NCBI GenBank assembly: GCA_003762875.1
Contig: RIBL01000001.1
Location: forward strand, 186,001-250,000
DNA: 64,000 nucleotides
From: Muribaculaceae bacterium Isolate-110 (HZI)
GTDB taxonomy: Bacteria; Bacteroidota; Bacteroidia; Bacteroidales; Muribaculaceae
Direction of reading: 5' to 3'
Within the stretch, counting starts at the first letter, position 1, and every line of letters starts with the position of its first letter. Of the stretch, positions 15,174-23,868 are shown in pieces. The notes beneath the pieces were generated by a model, which searched no databases, was not told the DNA's origin, and saw only the letters and a list, made by a program, of their open reading frames with translations. Both the position numbers and the translations under genes were made by a program.

Positions 15174-16505
15174 ATGACTCATGATATTATAATCATCGGA
15201 GCCGGCCCCGGCGGCTATGAGACCGCTGTGGCCGCTGCCGGTCGCGGACTTCGTGTGGCTCTGATAGAGCGCGGAGAACTTGGCGGCACGTGTCTCAACC
15301 GCGGATGCATCCCCACCAAGACACTCTGTCGCAGTGCCGAGATCGCCGTTACTGTGCGAGAGGCTGCCGTTTATGGAGTGGAATTGTCCGATGACAACCC
15401 GGTGATAAATTATGCTGCTGTGGCCGATAGAAAAGATGCTGTAGTGGCACAGTTGCGCGAAGGTGTGGCTCAATTGCTCAAGGGTGTCGATGTGGTCAAA
15501 GGTGAAGCCTCGTTTGTGTCACAGGCAGAGATTTCAGTCGAGGGAGCAATCTATTCGGCTCCTCGGATTATTATAGCAACCGGCTCCGCACCCGCGCGTC
15601 TGCCTGTTCCCGGAGCCGAACTGGCCATGACGAGCGACGAGCTCCTATCCATGACATCGCTCCCCTCGTCAATCGTGATTATAGGAGCCGGAGTGATAGG
15701 ACTCGAGTTTGCATCGGTGCTCAATGCCTTTGGTGTCAAAGTCACGATTGTGGAATTTTGTCGCGAGGTGCTTCCTCCGTTTGATGCTGAGGTGGCCAAG
15801 CGTCTGCGCATGTCGCTAAAACGCCGTGGCATAGACATACTCACTGACACACGTGTGACTGCTATCGAAGCCGGTATGAAAGTGACATGCGAGGCCAAGG
15901 GCAAGGTGAAGACTCTTGAGGCCGAGGCCGTGCTCATGGCCGTAGGCCGTTGCCCAGTATTGCCCCCCGGACTCGAATCGCTCGGCATAGTGCTTAACCG
16001 CGGAGCAATTATGGTGGACGATGACATGAAAGTGCAATGGGATGGCAAGGCACCTGAAGATGTCACGGTTTATGCCATCGGAGATGTCAACGGCCGTTGC
16101 ATGCTCGCACATGCGGCCACCGCACAGGGCGAAATCGTGCTGGGCGAAAAGCGTGCTCTTGATGTCATCCCGTCGGCGGTCTTTACCATGCCTGAGTGTG
16201 CTATGGTCGGACTTACCGAGGAGCAATGTGCCGCACGCGGTCTTGAGATAAAAGTCGGTAAAGCCACGTTCAGAGCCAACGGCAAGGCCGTAGCCATGGG
16301 CGAGACCGACGGTATGGTCAAAGTGATAAGCGACGTGTCGACAGGCCGTCTGCTTGGCTGTCATATCTGCGGTCCGCATGCCGCCGATCTCATACAGGAG
16401 GCCGCGACAGTAATGTCGGCCTCACTTCCGGCAGCGGCCATAGCCGACGCCATCCACTCCCATCCGACACTCGGCGAGACACTCCGTGCAGCCATCCTGC
16501 AGTGA
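15174..16505 (+). CDS. lpdA: Dihydrolipoyl dehydrogenase (glycine cleavage L protein)
   Basis: This 443-residue flavoprotein reoxidises dihydrolipoyl-GcvH with NAD+. The FAD-binding motif is GAGPGGYETA at 9-18. The redox disulfide is Cys40-x4-Cys45 in GGTCLNRGCIPTK. The NAD-binding motif reads IIGAGVIGLEFASV. The C-terminal active-site pair is His428/His430 with Glu435 in HSHPTLGE. It is slightly short for the family but complete. It is the last gene of the operon, 27 bp after gcvPB. A GC-rich terminator follows. No other lipoyl-dependent complex is encoded here, so its main partner is probably GcvH. Confidence 0.96.
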   Translation: MTHDIIIIGAGPGGYETAVAAAGRGLRVALIERGELGGTCLNRGCIPTKTLCRSAEIAVTVREAAVYGVELSDDNPVINYAAVADRKDAVVAQLREGVAQLLKGVDVVKGEASFVSQAEISVEGAIYSAPRIIIATGSAPARLPVPGAELAMTSDELLSMTSLPSSIVIIGAGVIGLEFASVLNAFGVKVTIVEFCREVLPPFDAEVAKRLRMSLKRRGIDILTDTRVTAIEAGMKVTCEAKGKVKTLEAEAVLMAVGRCPVLPPGLESLGIVLNRGAIMVDDDMKVQWDGKAPEDVTVYAIGDVNGRCMLAHAATAQGEIVLGEKRALDVIPSAVFTMPECAMVGLTEEQCAARGLEIKVGKATFRANGKAVAMGETDGMVKVISDVSTGRLLGCHICGPHAADLIQEAATVMSASLPAAAIADAIHSHPTLGETLRAAILQ

Positions 16506-16549
16506 GACGTGATCACCTGGTGATTACATTTGGACGTCCAACATTATAA

Positions 16550-16593
16550 TATCCCGACAGGTCGCGGCCACTCCGCCCCCCCCTGTCGGGATA
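16550..16593 (+). terminator. Terminator of the glycine cleavage operon
   Basis: A 12-bp stem (tatcccgacagg 16550-16561 with its complement 16582-16593) encloses a 20-nt GC-rich loop. It is followed by taattattg. It lies 45 bp past the lpdA stop. Confidence 0.75.
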
Positions 16594-16710
16594 ATTATTG
16601 TAAAACCATGGCATATATAATGGCTTGGGTGGAAATTTTGCAATAATATTCGGGGAGATGACAACTTTTTAAATGGGGTGAAGTGTTGTGAATGTATATG
16701 GTTTTTATTT

Positions 16711-17514
16711 ATGGAAGATATATCCACACACTCATTAGTTGTCGCGTTGATGCTTACACTTGTGGCCGGAATGGGCACCGGGGCAGGTGCGTTATTGTCG
16801 CTGTTGCCTCAGGCCCGAGAGACACGTTTTCTGGCCGGAGCACTTGGTTTTTCAGCCGGTGTGATGCTTTATGTTTCGTTTCTCGACCTAATGCCACAGG
16901 CTCTTGCCGACCTTGGCGAAATCTATGAGTCACGCCTGGCTGATATGTATTGTGTGCTGGCATTTTTCGGTGGTATAGCTTTGATCGCACTGATAGATTT
17001 TCTTGTGCCTGAGGAGGATAATCCACACGAATACAACCATGTGGAGCATCCTGTGGCTCCGGCTTCGCGTTCAGGTCGTACAGGCATAATGCTTGCTCTG
17101 GCCATCGGCATACACAATTTCCCCGAAGGCATGGCAACGTTCATCTCGGCTCTTGACGGTGCGGCGGTGGCCATACCTATTGTCGTGGCGATTACGTTGC
17201 ATAATATACCCGAGGGCATAGCCGTGTCGGTGCCTGTATACAATGCTACCGGCAGTAGGCGAAAGGCTTTGGTGTGGAGTATTGTCTCCGGACTTGCCGA
17301 GCCTCTGGGGGCTGTTGTGGGAATGTTGTTTTTGCTGCCCCTATGGACTCCGATGATTAATGCGATATTACTTGCGGGGGTTGCCGGCGTGATGGTCTAT
17401 ATATCGCTTGACGAACTTTTGCCCGGAGCAGAGAGCTACGGCCATCATCACATCACTGTGACATTCCTTATACTCGGCATGGCTCTGATGGCTGCATCGA
17501 TGCTTATGGCCTAA
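16711..17514 (+). CDS. zupT: ZIP-family zinc/divalent metal transporter
   Basis: This 267-residue inner-membrane transporter has about eight hydrophobic segments. It carries the two ZIP signatures in TM4 and TM5: HNFPEG at His135 and HNIPEG at His164. The length and order match ZupT, which imports zinc and other divalent metals. The frame extends to a GTG at 16678, but the ATG at 16711 (MEDISTHSLVV) gives the standard N-terminus. It stands alone after the lpdA terminator; the next gene has its own promoter. No metal-responsive operator was recognised. Confidence 0.93.
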   Translation: MEDISTHSLVVALMLTLVAGMGTGAGALLSLLPQARETRFLAGALGFSAGVMLYVSFLDLMPQALADLGEIYESRLADMYCVLAFFGGIALIALIDFLVPEEDNPHEYNHVEHPVAPASRSGRTGIMLALAIGIHNFPEGMATFISALDGAAVAIPIVVAITLHNIPEGIAVSVPVYNATGSRRKALVWSIVSGLAEPLGAVVGMLFLLPLWTPMINAILLAGVAGVMVYISLDELLPGAESYGHHHITVTFLILGMALMAASMLMA

Positions 17515-17551
17515 AAAATGCGTTGTTGGATAAAATAAATCGTTGGTTTGC

Positions 17552-17582
17552 TTGGATAATAGGGGAGATTGCACTAAATTTG
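17552..17582 (+). promoter_or_regulatory. Bacteroidota-type promoter of the TlpA-like gene
   Basis: TTG (17552-17554), a 20-nt spacer and TAAATTTG (17575-17582) fit the consensus. The leader to the ATG at 17604 would be about 15 nt. Confidence 0.65.
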
Positions 17583-17603
17583 CAGTGCTACAATGCTATT
17601 GCC

Positions 17604-19103
17604 ATGAAAATCAAACACTGCGTCACGTTATTATTTCTATTTGCACTGATGAGCCCATATGCTATGTCGGCAGAGCGGAGCATGACTTTGGCCGATTCGA
17701 TTATGGCCGACACTACGTTTGTATTGCGAGGCGTGATGTCAAAAAAGTGGAACGGCGTGATTAAATTTGCTGTCTCCGATCCTATTAAAAACAAGTCACA
17801 TGAGTTGCGTGCCGCCGGAAACGGACGGTTTGAAATGACTGTCCCGATGCGCGGCATGATTCAGAATATGTATCTTTATGTCGGCGATGCGGTGACGGTG
17901 CCTGTGTGTGCGGGTGATACGATTAATATAATATTTGAGGATGATGACATGCGGCTTACTGCCCGCGATCCAAAGGCGCAACTGGATCTGCAGCTTGCCG
18001 AGATTATCTATAACAAAATGCGTAAACGTTATCTTGACATCAACCGGACCTATAATTCTTACAATGACAAGTCAGGTTACAAAAGGCTCAAGACCGTTGA
18101 GAGTGACTCTATTTTTGCTTTGGTAATGAGTAAAACAGATTATTACCATGAGCGTTACAAGAATATTGTTGACACTTTCATCGCCAATCACGGCACTCCC
18201 CGTCTGGAGGAATATTTCAGAGTTGCGGGTTATTATGGACCTCTTCGTTTTCTGGCATATGGAAACGGTGACATGAAGGTGACCAGAGGGGCTTATATGT
18301 CGGAGATGCGTAACAATATACCGTTCAATTTTTATCAGGAGTCTTTGATGAAATATCCTGAATATGCCGCGTTTATGCTTTACTATCTTGGTCAGGTGAC
18401 AGAGCGAGTGTCATGTACATTTTTACGCAGAGGTGATTATCACGATAAGGTCCAGCACGCTATGGATGTGTCAAGATTGATTTCTCCATCACGATTTCTT
18501 AATGAACTGTCGGAGGTCAGAATGATTGACGCCAACATGCTGTTGGGTGTGGACGATAATTACAGAAAGCATATGATATATGTCTACGACAATCTGCATA
18601 CAGCCGCTCTGCGCCGGGAGATGGAGAGACGTATGGCGGAGGTGGACAGGCTTGCGTCCGGACAGCCGGCTCCAACATTGGTTATGAAGGACAGCGATGG
18701 CCGGAAGTATACGCTCGATGATTTCAAGGGCAAATATGTCTATCTTGATTTCTGGGATTTCGGTTGCAGCCATTGTATAACCGAGTTTGGTGTCGTACCC
18801 AGGCTGCGCGAGTATTACGCCGGACGCATGGACAATGTGGAGATTATCACAGTGTGTGCCTCCGATGCATCAAAAAGCAAGTTGGAAAAATTTGTCGAAA
18901 AACATAAAATGAACGAGCGCAATCTCATACTTGATGCCCGAAGTTCCGACAGCGTGTATAACATAACTTCATTTCCGACTTATATCCTGATTGATCCCCA
19001 AGGGCGCATAGTGGAGTTTTACACTGACCGTCCGTCGGTAATATTGTTTAAGGCAGACGCAGGCGTTGCCACGACATTTGACAAGGCTCTTACACCTAAA
19101 TAA
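17604..19103 (+). CDS. Secreted TlpA-like thioredoxin with DUF4369-like N-terminal domain
   Basis: This 499-residue exported protein has a signal peptide (about 1-24, ending SPYAMSA). A beta-rich N-terminal domain follows (VLRGVMSKKWNGVIKFAV; GRFEMTVPMRGMIQNMYLYV), of DUF4369 type. A helical middle region leads to a C-terminal thioredoxin domain from about 355. That domain has VYLDFWDFGCSHCITEF (Cys388 and Cys391) and the cis-proline loop TSFPTYILIDPQG. The active-site dipeptide is Ser-His. Bacteroidota carry many such proteins, presumed to keep envelope thiols reduced, and their substrates are rarely known. The ATG at 17604 is chosen for the signal peptide and the promoter just upstream. A degraded gene begins four bases after its stop. 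Confidence 0.88.
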   Translation: MKIKHCVTLLFLFALMSPYAMSAERSMTLADSIMADTTFVLRGVMSKKWNGVIKFAVSDPIKNKSHELRAAGNGRFEMTVPMRGMIQNMYLYVGDAVTVPVCAGDTINIIFEDDDMRLTARDPKAQLDLQLAEIIYNKMRKRYLDINRTYNSYNDKSGYKRLKTVESDSIFALVMSKTDYYHERYKNIVDTFIANHGTPRLEEYFRVAGYYGPLRFLAYGNGDMKVTRGAYMSEMRNNIPFNFYQESLMKYPEYAAFMLYYLGQVTERVSCTFLRRGDYHDKVQHAMDVSRLISPSRFLNELSEVRMIDANMLLGVDDNYRKHMIYVYDNLHTAALRREMERRMAEVDRLASGQPAPTLVMKDSDGRKYTLDDFKGKYVYLDFWDFGCSHCITEFGVVPRLREYYAGRMDNVEIITVCASDASKSKLEKFVEKHKMNERNLILDARSSDSVYNITSFPTYILIDPQGRIVEFYTDRPSVILFKADAGVATTFDKALTPK

Positions 19104-19107
19104 CTAC

Positions 19108-19707
19108 ATGATATTGAATCTATCACCTTTGTTGTTTACTTTTATAATGTCTGTATGGCTACTGTTGACAGCGTTGTGTGCCACAACTTTCATCGCCTGC
19201 AGATACGCTATGTTCAGGCATAAATATCCGCAGAGTAGTTGAGTGTGAAAATCCGTCAGATATGTCGGAAAATGCCAAGTCGTTGATATTTAAGATTGAC
19301 GGAAAGCTCGAGCGGGCCTATGACGGCATACGCCGTATCCAGCCACCGTTTTACAATCATACTAAGCATCTGTGTGAATATCTTCTTGCTCCAAACGACA
19401 AGATGACCGTCACGATGGATGATGAGGGTGACACATGGCTCGTAAAGGCTGAGGTGCGTGAATGGCAACAGGTGTGTTCATATGATGAGATGCAGCCCGG
19501 GGCTTTAAAATCATTAGCCGAAAGGAAAAACATACGTTTCCCGTTAGCAATGGATAATGGCCGGTTTTATACACATTTCTTCCCCAGTAGTCACTTGTGG
19601 TAAGCCGTGACAATAAAAAGGTGTTGTGGCAGCGAGGTATGGACCATTTCAGAATTGATAAAGCCGAGAAGAAGATACGTGAGGCTATAGATAAAGCGTT
19701 GCTTTAG
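19108..19707 (+). pseudogene. Frameshifted lipoprotein gene, possibly redoxin-like
   Basis: Three frames must be joined. 19108-19242 encodes a lipoprotein-like signal (LLLTALCATTFIAC) and then meets a stop. 19169-19603 carries the body (DTLCSGINIRRVVEC... THFFPSSHL). The last frame ends at the TAG at 19705-19707 (VVSRDNKKVLWQRGMDHF...). Restoring one base near 19210 and one near 19600 would give a single lipoprotein of about 190 residues. The restored C-terminus (ALKSLAERKNIRFPL, FFPSSHLVVSRDNKKVLW) looks like the last half of a thioredoxin-like fold, but no CxxC is present. It starts four bases after the TlpA-like gene and was probably co-transcribed. Sequencing error is the alternative to true decay. 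Confidence 0.6.
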
Positions 19708-19713
19708 AGTTTG

Positions 19714-19794
19714 CGAGTCTATAGTTTAAAGTTTAGGGATTAGACCGGCCTTCGTGACCAGGATCTAATCCCTAAACTTTAAACTCTAAACTCG
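19714..19794. repeat. 31-bp inverted repeat of tttaaagtttag words at a convergent junction
   Basis: The arms 19714-19744 and 19764-19794 are reverse complements with two mismatches and enclose a 19-nt loop. The arms consist of the repeated words gtttaaagtttag and ggattaga. The left arm starts seven bases after the frameshifted gene; the right arm runs over the TAG of the convergent small gene. It probably works as a bidirectional terminator. Confidence 0.85.
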
Positions 19795-20034
19795 TAAGCT
19801 TTTATTTGCGTAGTCAAGCACGGTAGGGCTTTCGACATCCACGCCATATTCTTTGGCGCGGGCGAGTATGGCACGTGCGAGTTTTGGTTTTAGCTCTTCG
19901 GGACAATAGCGGAAATATGCTTCGGCCGCACGCACGTGGGCGGCATCAGGCATAGGATATTCACGCCGTTCGGGGAGTCCGTACACACTGTCTGGAAGCT
20001 CCTCGCGTTCTTTATAAGAGATGCGGTCGCTCAT
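19786..20034 (-). CDS. Small conserved protein (82 aa), DUF6582-like
   Basis: This is an 82-residue soluble protein. The N-terminal segment ERISYKEREELPDSVYGLPERREYPMPDAAHVRAA (quoted in parts: KEREELPDSVYGLPERR, then YPMPDAAHVRAAEAYF) resembles short proteins with a SxFGLPxxRKYPLPDxxHVR core, which appear in many genomes and in phages, sometimes as DUF6582. No function is established for them. The ATG at 20034 is chosen because it starts the conserved part; the frame reaches back into the OMP gene. It lies 13 bp after the outer-membrane barrel gene, so the two are likely co-transcribed. Its stop codon overlaps the inverted repeat. Confidence 0.7.
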   Translation of the reverse strand: MSDRISYKEREELPDSVYGLPERREYPMPDAAHVRAAEAYFRYCPEELKPKLARAILARAKEYGVDVESPTVLDYANKSLRV

Positions 20035-20047
20035 GTGTTTCTGCTTG

Positions 20048-20563
20048 TTAAAGGTTGAGACGGAAACCGACCTGCATGAGACCTTGTGCGCCGAAACCGA
20101 GTTCGCCAAACATCGAAGCTACGCGTGAGAGTCCGACTTCGGCACCTAACGGTGACACCTGAAATGCGAAATAAGACTTGTTTTTGCTCCAGTCGTCATG
20201 TGTCATATGGGTGATGTCGACGCCGACGGCTCCGTGGGCATAGAGTTTGACGATAGAGTTACGCCAGTAGTCATACTTGCCGTTAAGCATCACTACATGA
20301 TAGTAGGCGTTGGCATCGTCGTGGTGTTTATAGGAGGCAGAGGAGAATGTGTAAGTGAAACCGAGGGTAAACGATGGCGCAACCTTGAAGTTGATACCGG
20401 CAGTCAGCGCACCCCATGCGTTGTTGATAGAACCGCCGTCATGCATGTCGGTACAGTCCATCTGTGTGTAGCCGCCATAACCGATCTGGAGTTGGGTTTT
20501 CTGGGCACTTGCTCCGAATGCGAGGCCGAGCACCGCGCACATAACAAGTAGAAACTTTTTCAT
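20048..20563 (-). CDS. Small outer-membrane beta-barrel protein
   Basis: This 171-residue exported protein has a clear signal peptide (MKKFLLVMCAVLGLAFGASA, cleavage before QKTQLQ). The mature part alternates amphipathic beta strands, and the last residue pattern (LMQVGFRLNL) ends in a hydrophobic strand, as in eight-stranded OmpA/PagL-like barrels. No peptidoglycan-binding domain follows. The specific role is unknown. It is followed on the same strand by the 82-residue protein, and preceded by the strong inverted repeats after lptD. Confidence 0.8.
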   Translation of the reverse strand: MKKFLLVMCAVLGLAFGASAQKTQLQIGYGGYTQMDCTDMHDGGSINNAWGALTAGINFKVAPSFTLGFTYTFSSASYKHHDDANAYYHVVMLNGKYDYWRNSIVKLYAHGAVGVDITHMTHDDWSKNKSYFAFQVSPLGAEVGLSRVASMFGELGFGAQGLMQVGFRLNL

Positions 20564-20634
20564 AACGTAAATAGTTGTTAGGACGAATAAAAAAATGTTA
20601 CATCTTAAATAACATTAATAGTCGTGAAATAGTT

Positions 20635-20796
20635 TACTTTGCTTCGCAAAAGGTTATGAGTTTATGAGATTATAAGGTTATGTAGTTGCGAGGTTGTAAG
20701 AAAAAATTCTGATTTTGCAAAGCAAAATCAGAATTTTCAATAAAGTGAACGAATAACTCCGCAGGCTAACCTCATAACCTTTTGCGAAACAAAGTA
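20635..20796. repeat. Nested inverted repeats after lptD (aaggttatgag family)
   Basis: The outer arms 20635-20660 and 20771-20796 are reverse complements over 26 bases with one mismatch, and contain aaaaggttatgag. An inner, perfect 16-bp hairpin lies at 20703-20718 / 20722-20737 with a 3-nt loop. Between them the word recurs in direct orientation (gagattataaggttatg). The right arm ends two bases from the lptD stop codon. It probably ends lptD transcription and protects the 3' end. Confidence 0.85.
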
Positions 20797-20798
20797 TC

Positions 20799-23700
20799 TT
20801 ACCAGCGGACACCGTTGCTTGATGAAGAGCGTTTGTCATATTTGAGGTCGGAGAGGAGTGATGACTTGACTGAGATATGGAAATTGTAGCTCTTATATGG
20901 TCCTACAGGCACGAAACTTGCACGCATCGTGAAGCAGTGCATGTCGCGTGAGATGTTGCAGTTCATATAAGCGATCTTGTGGGTGTCGAAGTTGTAGGAA
21001 GCAGAAAAACCAATGTTCCAGTTTGTGGTGGGGCGTATGTTGCCCGAGAGTGACAGGTTTTGGGTTATCTTGCCCTTATATTCGAGTTTATTATAGTCAA
21101 ATTCTCCGTATCCATAGTTGACCGAATAGTTGAACGATAGGTTCCACGGCACATTCCATGCCATGTAGCCGTTATCGCCTATCTGTATGCCGTTCTTGTT
21201 CTTTTTTGTATCGTTGGCATTGGTCGGGCGCGCAGGGTCGTCCATTGGAGTGCGGTCAGGGGTATTCTGATTGTCTTTATTCTTGTTTTTGTCCTTGTCA
21301 TCGCCTCCGCCAAACCATTTTTTGAACGTATCGTTGTTGAACGTGTAGCTGAATGACGTGCCCGTACTCGACAATTTTCCCCAGCCCTTGCCGTGGGTAA
21401 GGCGCAGCTTGTTTATGCGTACCGGGTTGCCGTTGGCGTTCAGACCATACATATATACGTCCCAAGTGGCCGAGAGGTTGAGGTTGAAGTTTTTGGTGAG
21501 ACGCAGCATTATCGATGTGTTGAGGTTAGACCAGTTCATCGAGTCGGCCGCGAAATTGTAGCTTTGCGATAGGGTGAAATTCTCTATGAGCGATACTTTT
21601 TTCTCACCGATAGAGTCGTTGTCATCACGCACCTTCATCTCAAGATTGTTGGCGAGTGAGAATGATACCGAGCCGTTGCGTCCGCTGCCGGGAACTCCGA
21701 AGAGGCTGTTGGGAAACATCGAGTATTGCTTCTTCTGCAGACGTCCCTGCGCGTCAGTGTATTCATAAGAGCCGTAATAACCGAAGAATGGCGACGCGAA
21801 GTCGGGTGAGCCGGAGAACGATATGGTTGGCGTCATGACGTGACGTATCATCTTGACCTTGTTGCCAAGGAATGGAAGTGGCTGGAAGAAGCCATATATC
21901 TTGGTGTCAAGCGATACAGAGCCGGAGAAGTCCCATACGTTATAGAAGCTGTAGGTGGTGTCGAGCACCTCGGCCGAAGCGTTGGGGTCCCACTGACGGC
22001 GCACCTTGGTGGTGTACATACGGTCGGTGAGGCTCACGGAGGGGGTGATGTTGAAATACTTGAATACGTTGAATGTCGCAGAGATAGGCACTGAGTGCTT
22101 CATGCCATTGCGCCAGTCCTTGATGAGACTTTTCTGGAAAAACACGTCCTGCTTGGCTGTGAGCGAGTTGTTGAACTGACCCGAGTAGGAGAGCTTGATT
22201 TTCTCATACCATTTCTCCGCTCCGACAGCCTTCTTGCGCTTGAAGGGGTAGACCTGCGACATGGTGAGCGTAAAGTTGGGGAACGATACGGCAAGCGTCG
22301 AGTCCTGTGTGCGTTGCGAGACGTTGGCGGTGGTTGACAGCGACCATTTCGAGTTGGGGAAACGGTAGGTCATGTTGATGGTCGAGCTTTTGGTGTTTTC
22401 GGTAAACGCGCTTGAGTAGTATGAGTTGAGATCGTTGCGGGTATATCCGCTTGTGGTGAAGTTGACGCTTGCCGAGAAGCTCATGTTGGGGTTGGCCTTT
22501 GAGTCCTGAGAATGGCTCCAGAGTATCTGGAAGTTGGTCGACTTGGTATAGTCGGGCATACCCTTGTCGCCTGTGATGGTCTTGAGATAGGATATGTTGA
22601 AGTTGCCAGAGTATTTGTAGCGTTTCAGATAGGCCGACTGGGCGCGCAGACCCCATGAGCCGAGAGTGTATATCTCACCTGTGAGAGCGAGGTCCATGTT
22701 TTGGCTTATGGCGAAATAATAGCCGCCGTTGCTCAGATAGTATCCGCGGTTGTAGTCGTCACCGAAGGTCGGGAAGATAATGCCCGAAGAGTATTTTTCA
22801 GAGAAGGGGAAGTAGCCGAAGGGCACGGCAAGCGGAAGCGGCAGTCCTGCCAGCACCATATATGCGGGACCTGTCACCGCATCCTTTCCGGGACGTACCT
22901 TGCCTTTGGTGAGCTGCATCCAGAAGTGGGGATGTTCGTGGTCATCACAGGTGGTGTAGCGGGCGTTCTCTATATATATGGTGTTCTCGTCAATCTTTTT
23001 GGATTGTCCGCCGGTGAGGTATCCTTCGCCTTGTTGCGTGATGACATCGGTGATAAATCCCTTCTCTGTCTTGAAGTTATAGCGCATGGTCTTGGCCTCG
23101 TAAGTGGTGCCGTTGTCGTCAAACACTGGCGAGCCCTTGAGGTCGCCGACCGAGTCGACCGTGCCGACAGCATAGACTGTGGTCGAGTCAAGATTCATTT
23201 CGATCTCGTTGGCGTCGAGTTTGATACTTCCATATGTCACTTTGCCGTCGCCATACATGTAGGCCCGGTTTTGGCCAGTCATCACCATCGAGTCTTTGGC
23301 CGAGAAGTCAACGGCATTGTCGAGGTCGACCTTTGTACGTACAATCTTTGAGCGGGTGTCGTTGTCGCCGGCCGAGATGCGGCGGCGGCTCAAGCGGGGT
23401 CGGCGGGTGGAGTCGGTCGACATCTCATGACGCTGTAGCACTGAGCGCGGGGCTTCGGCAAGCGAGTCGGCCATGAGCGAGTCGGCCATGAGCGAGTCGG
23501 GCATAGCGATGGAGTCGGGCATGAGACCGGCTGAGTCGACCGGCAGTCGGGTAGAGGTGAGCGCATGGCCTGTGCCCGTCGTGGTGTCGTGCGTCTCGAC
23601 TGAGACAACGGTGTCGGACGATTCGGGTTCAGACGTGTCGCCTATCAGGCCTATGATACGTCGCGCGCCAGCCGACACTGAGTCGGAGTGACTGTCGGAG

Positions 23701-23849
23701 CGTGTCGCGGTGTCGCTGTCGACGGCGGTTGAATCAGTATGAGCGGCGTGGGGCAGCCCCGCGTCGCTGTTCACCGGCCGTGATATGGCACCTACTGAAA
23801 GGGCACACAGCAGTACAATCGCTATTATATATAATTGAGTTTTCCTCAA
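20799..23849 (-). CDS. lptD: Putative LPS-assembly protein LptD, Bacteroidota type
   Basis: This 1016-residue outer-membrane protein inserts lipopolysaccharide into the outer leaflet. After a signal peptide (YIIAIVLLCALSVGA) comes a Ser/Asp/Thr-rich region of about 140 residues with repeats of xxDSLMAxx. An OstA-like beta-jellyroll domain follows, about 170-310 (NRAYMYGDGKVTYGSIKLDA; TTCDDHEHPHFWM). The C-terminal barrel then runs from AVPFGYFPFSEKYSSGI to the end. The start is a TTG at 23849: no ATG lies in frame upstream, the signal peptide begins there, and a strong promoter sits 20 bp before. The low-complexity segment probably spans the periplasm and is unusual in length. The LptD call rests on domain order; a LptE partner is not in the window. 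Confidence 0.88.
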   Translation of the reverse strand: MRKTQLYIIAIVLLCALSVGAISRPVNSDAGLPHAAHTDSTAVDSDTATRSDSHSDSVSAGARRIIGLIGDTSEPESSDTVVSVETHDTTTGTGHALTSTRLPVDSAGLMPDSIAMPDSLMADSLMADSLAEAPRSVLQRHEMSTDSTRRPRLSRRRISAGDNDTRSKIVRTKVDLDNAVDFSAKDSMVMTGQNRAYMYGDGKVTYGSIKLDANEIEMNLDSTTVYAVGTVDSVGDLKGSPVFDDNGTTYEAKTMRYNFKTEKGFITDVITQQGEGYLTGGQSKKIDENTIYIENARYTTCDDHEHPHFWMQLTKGKVRPGKDAVTGPAYMVLAGLPLPLAVPFGYFPFSEKYSSGIIFPTFGDDYNRGYYLSNGGYYFAISQNMDLALTGEIYTLGSWGLRAQSAYLKRYKYSGNFNISYLKTITGDKGMPDYTKSTNFQILWSHSQDSKANPNMSFSASVNFTTSGYTRNDLNSYYSSAFTENTKSSTINMTYRFPNSKWSLSTTANVSQRTQDSTLAVSFPNFTLTMSQVYPFKRKKAVGAEKWYEKIKLSYSGQFNNSLTAKQDVFFQKSLIKDWRNGMKHSVPISATFNVFKYFNITPSVSLTDRMYTTKVRRQWDPNASAEVLDTTYSFYNVWDFSGSVSLDTKIYGFFQPLPFLGNKVKMIRHVMTPTISFSGSPDFASPFFGYYGSYEYTDAQGRLQKKQYSMFPNSLFGVPGSGRNGSVSFSLANNLEMKVRDDNDSIGEKKVSLIENFTLSQSYNFAADSMNWSNLNTSIMLRLTKNFNLNLSATWDVYMYGLNANGNPVRINKLRLTHGKGWGKLSSTGTSFSYTFNNDTFKKWFGGGDDKDKNKNKDNQNTPDRTPMDDPARPTNANDTKKNKNGIQIGDNGYMAWNVPWNLSFNYSVNYGYGEFDYNKLEYKGKITQNLSLSGNIRPTTNWNIGFSASYNFDTHKIAYMNCNISRDMHCFTMRASFVPVGPYKSYNFHISVKSSLLSDLKYDKRSSSSNGVRW

Positions 23850-23868
23850 AATTTCAGATAAATCTCTG

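Noticed and set aside
22701-23351. Open frame of 216 codons on the + strand
   Set aside because: It lies wholly inside lptD on the opposite strand, and its translation shows no domain or signal peptide.
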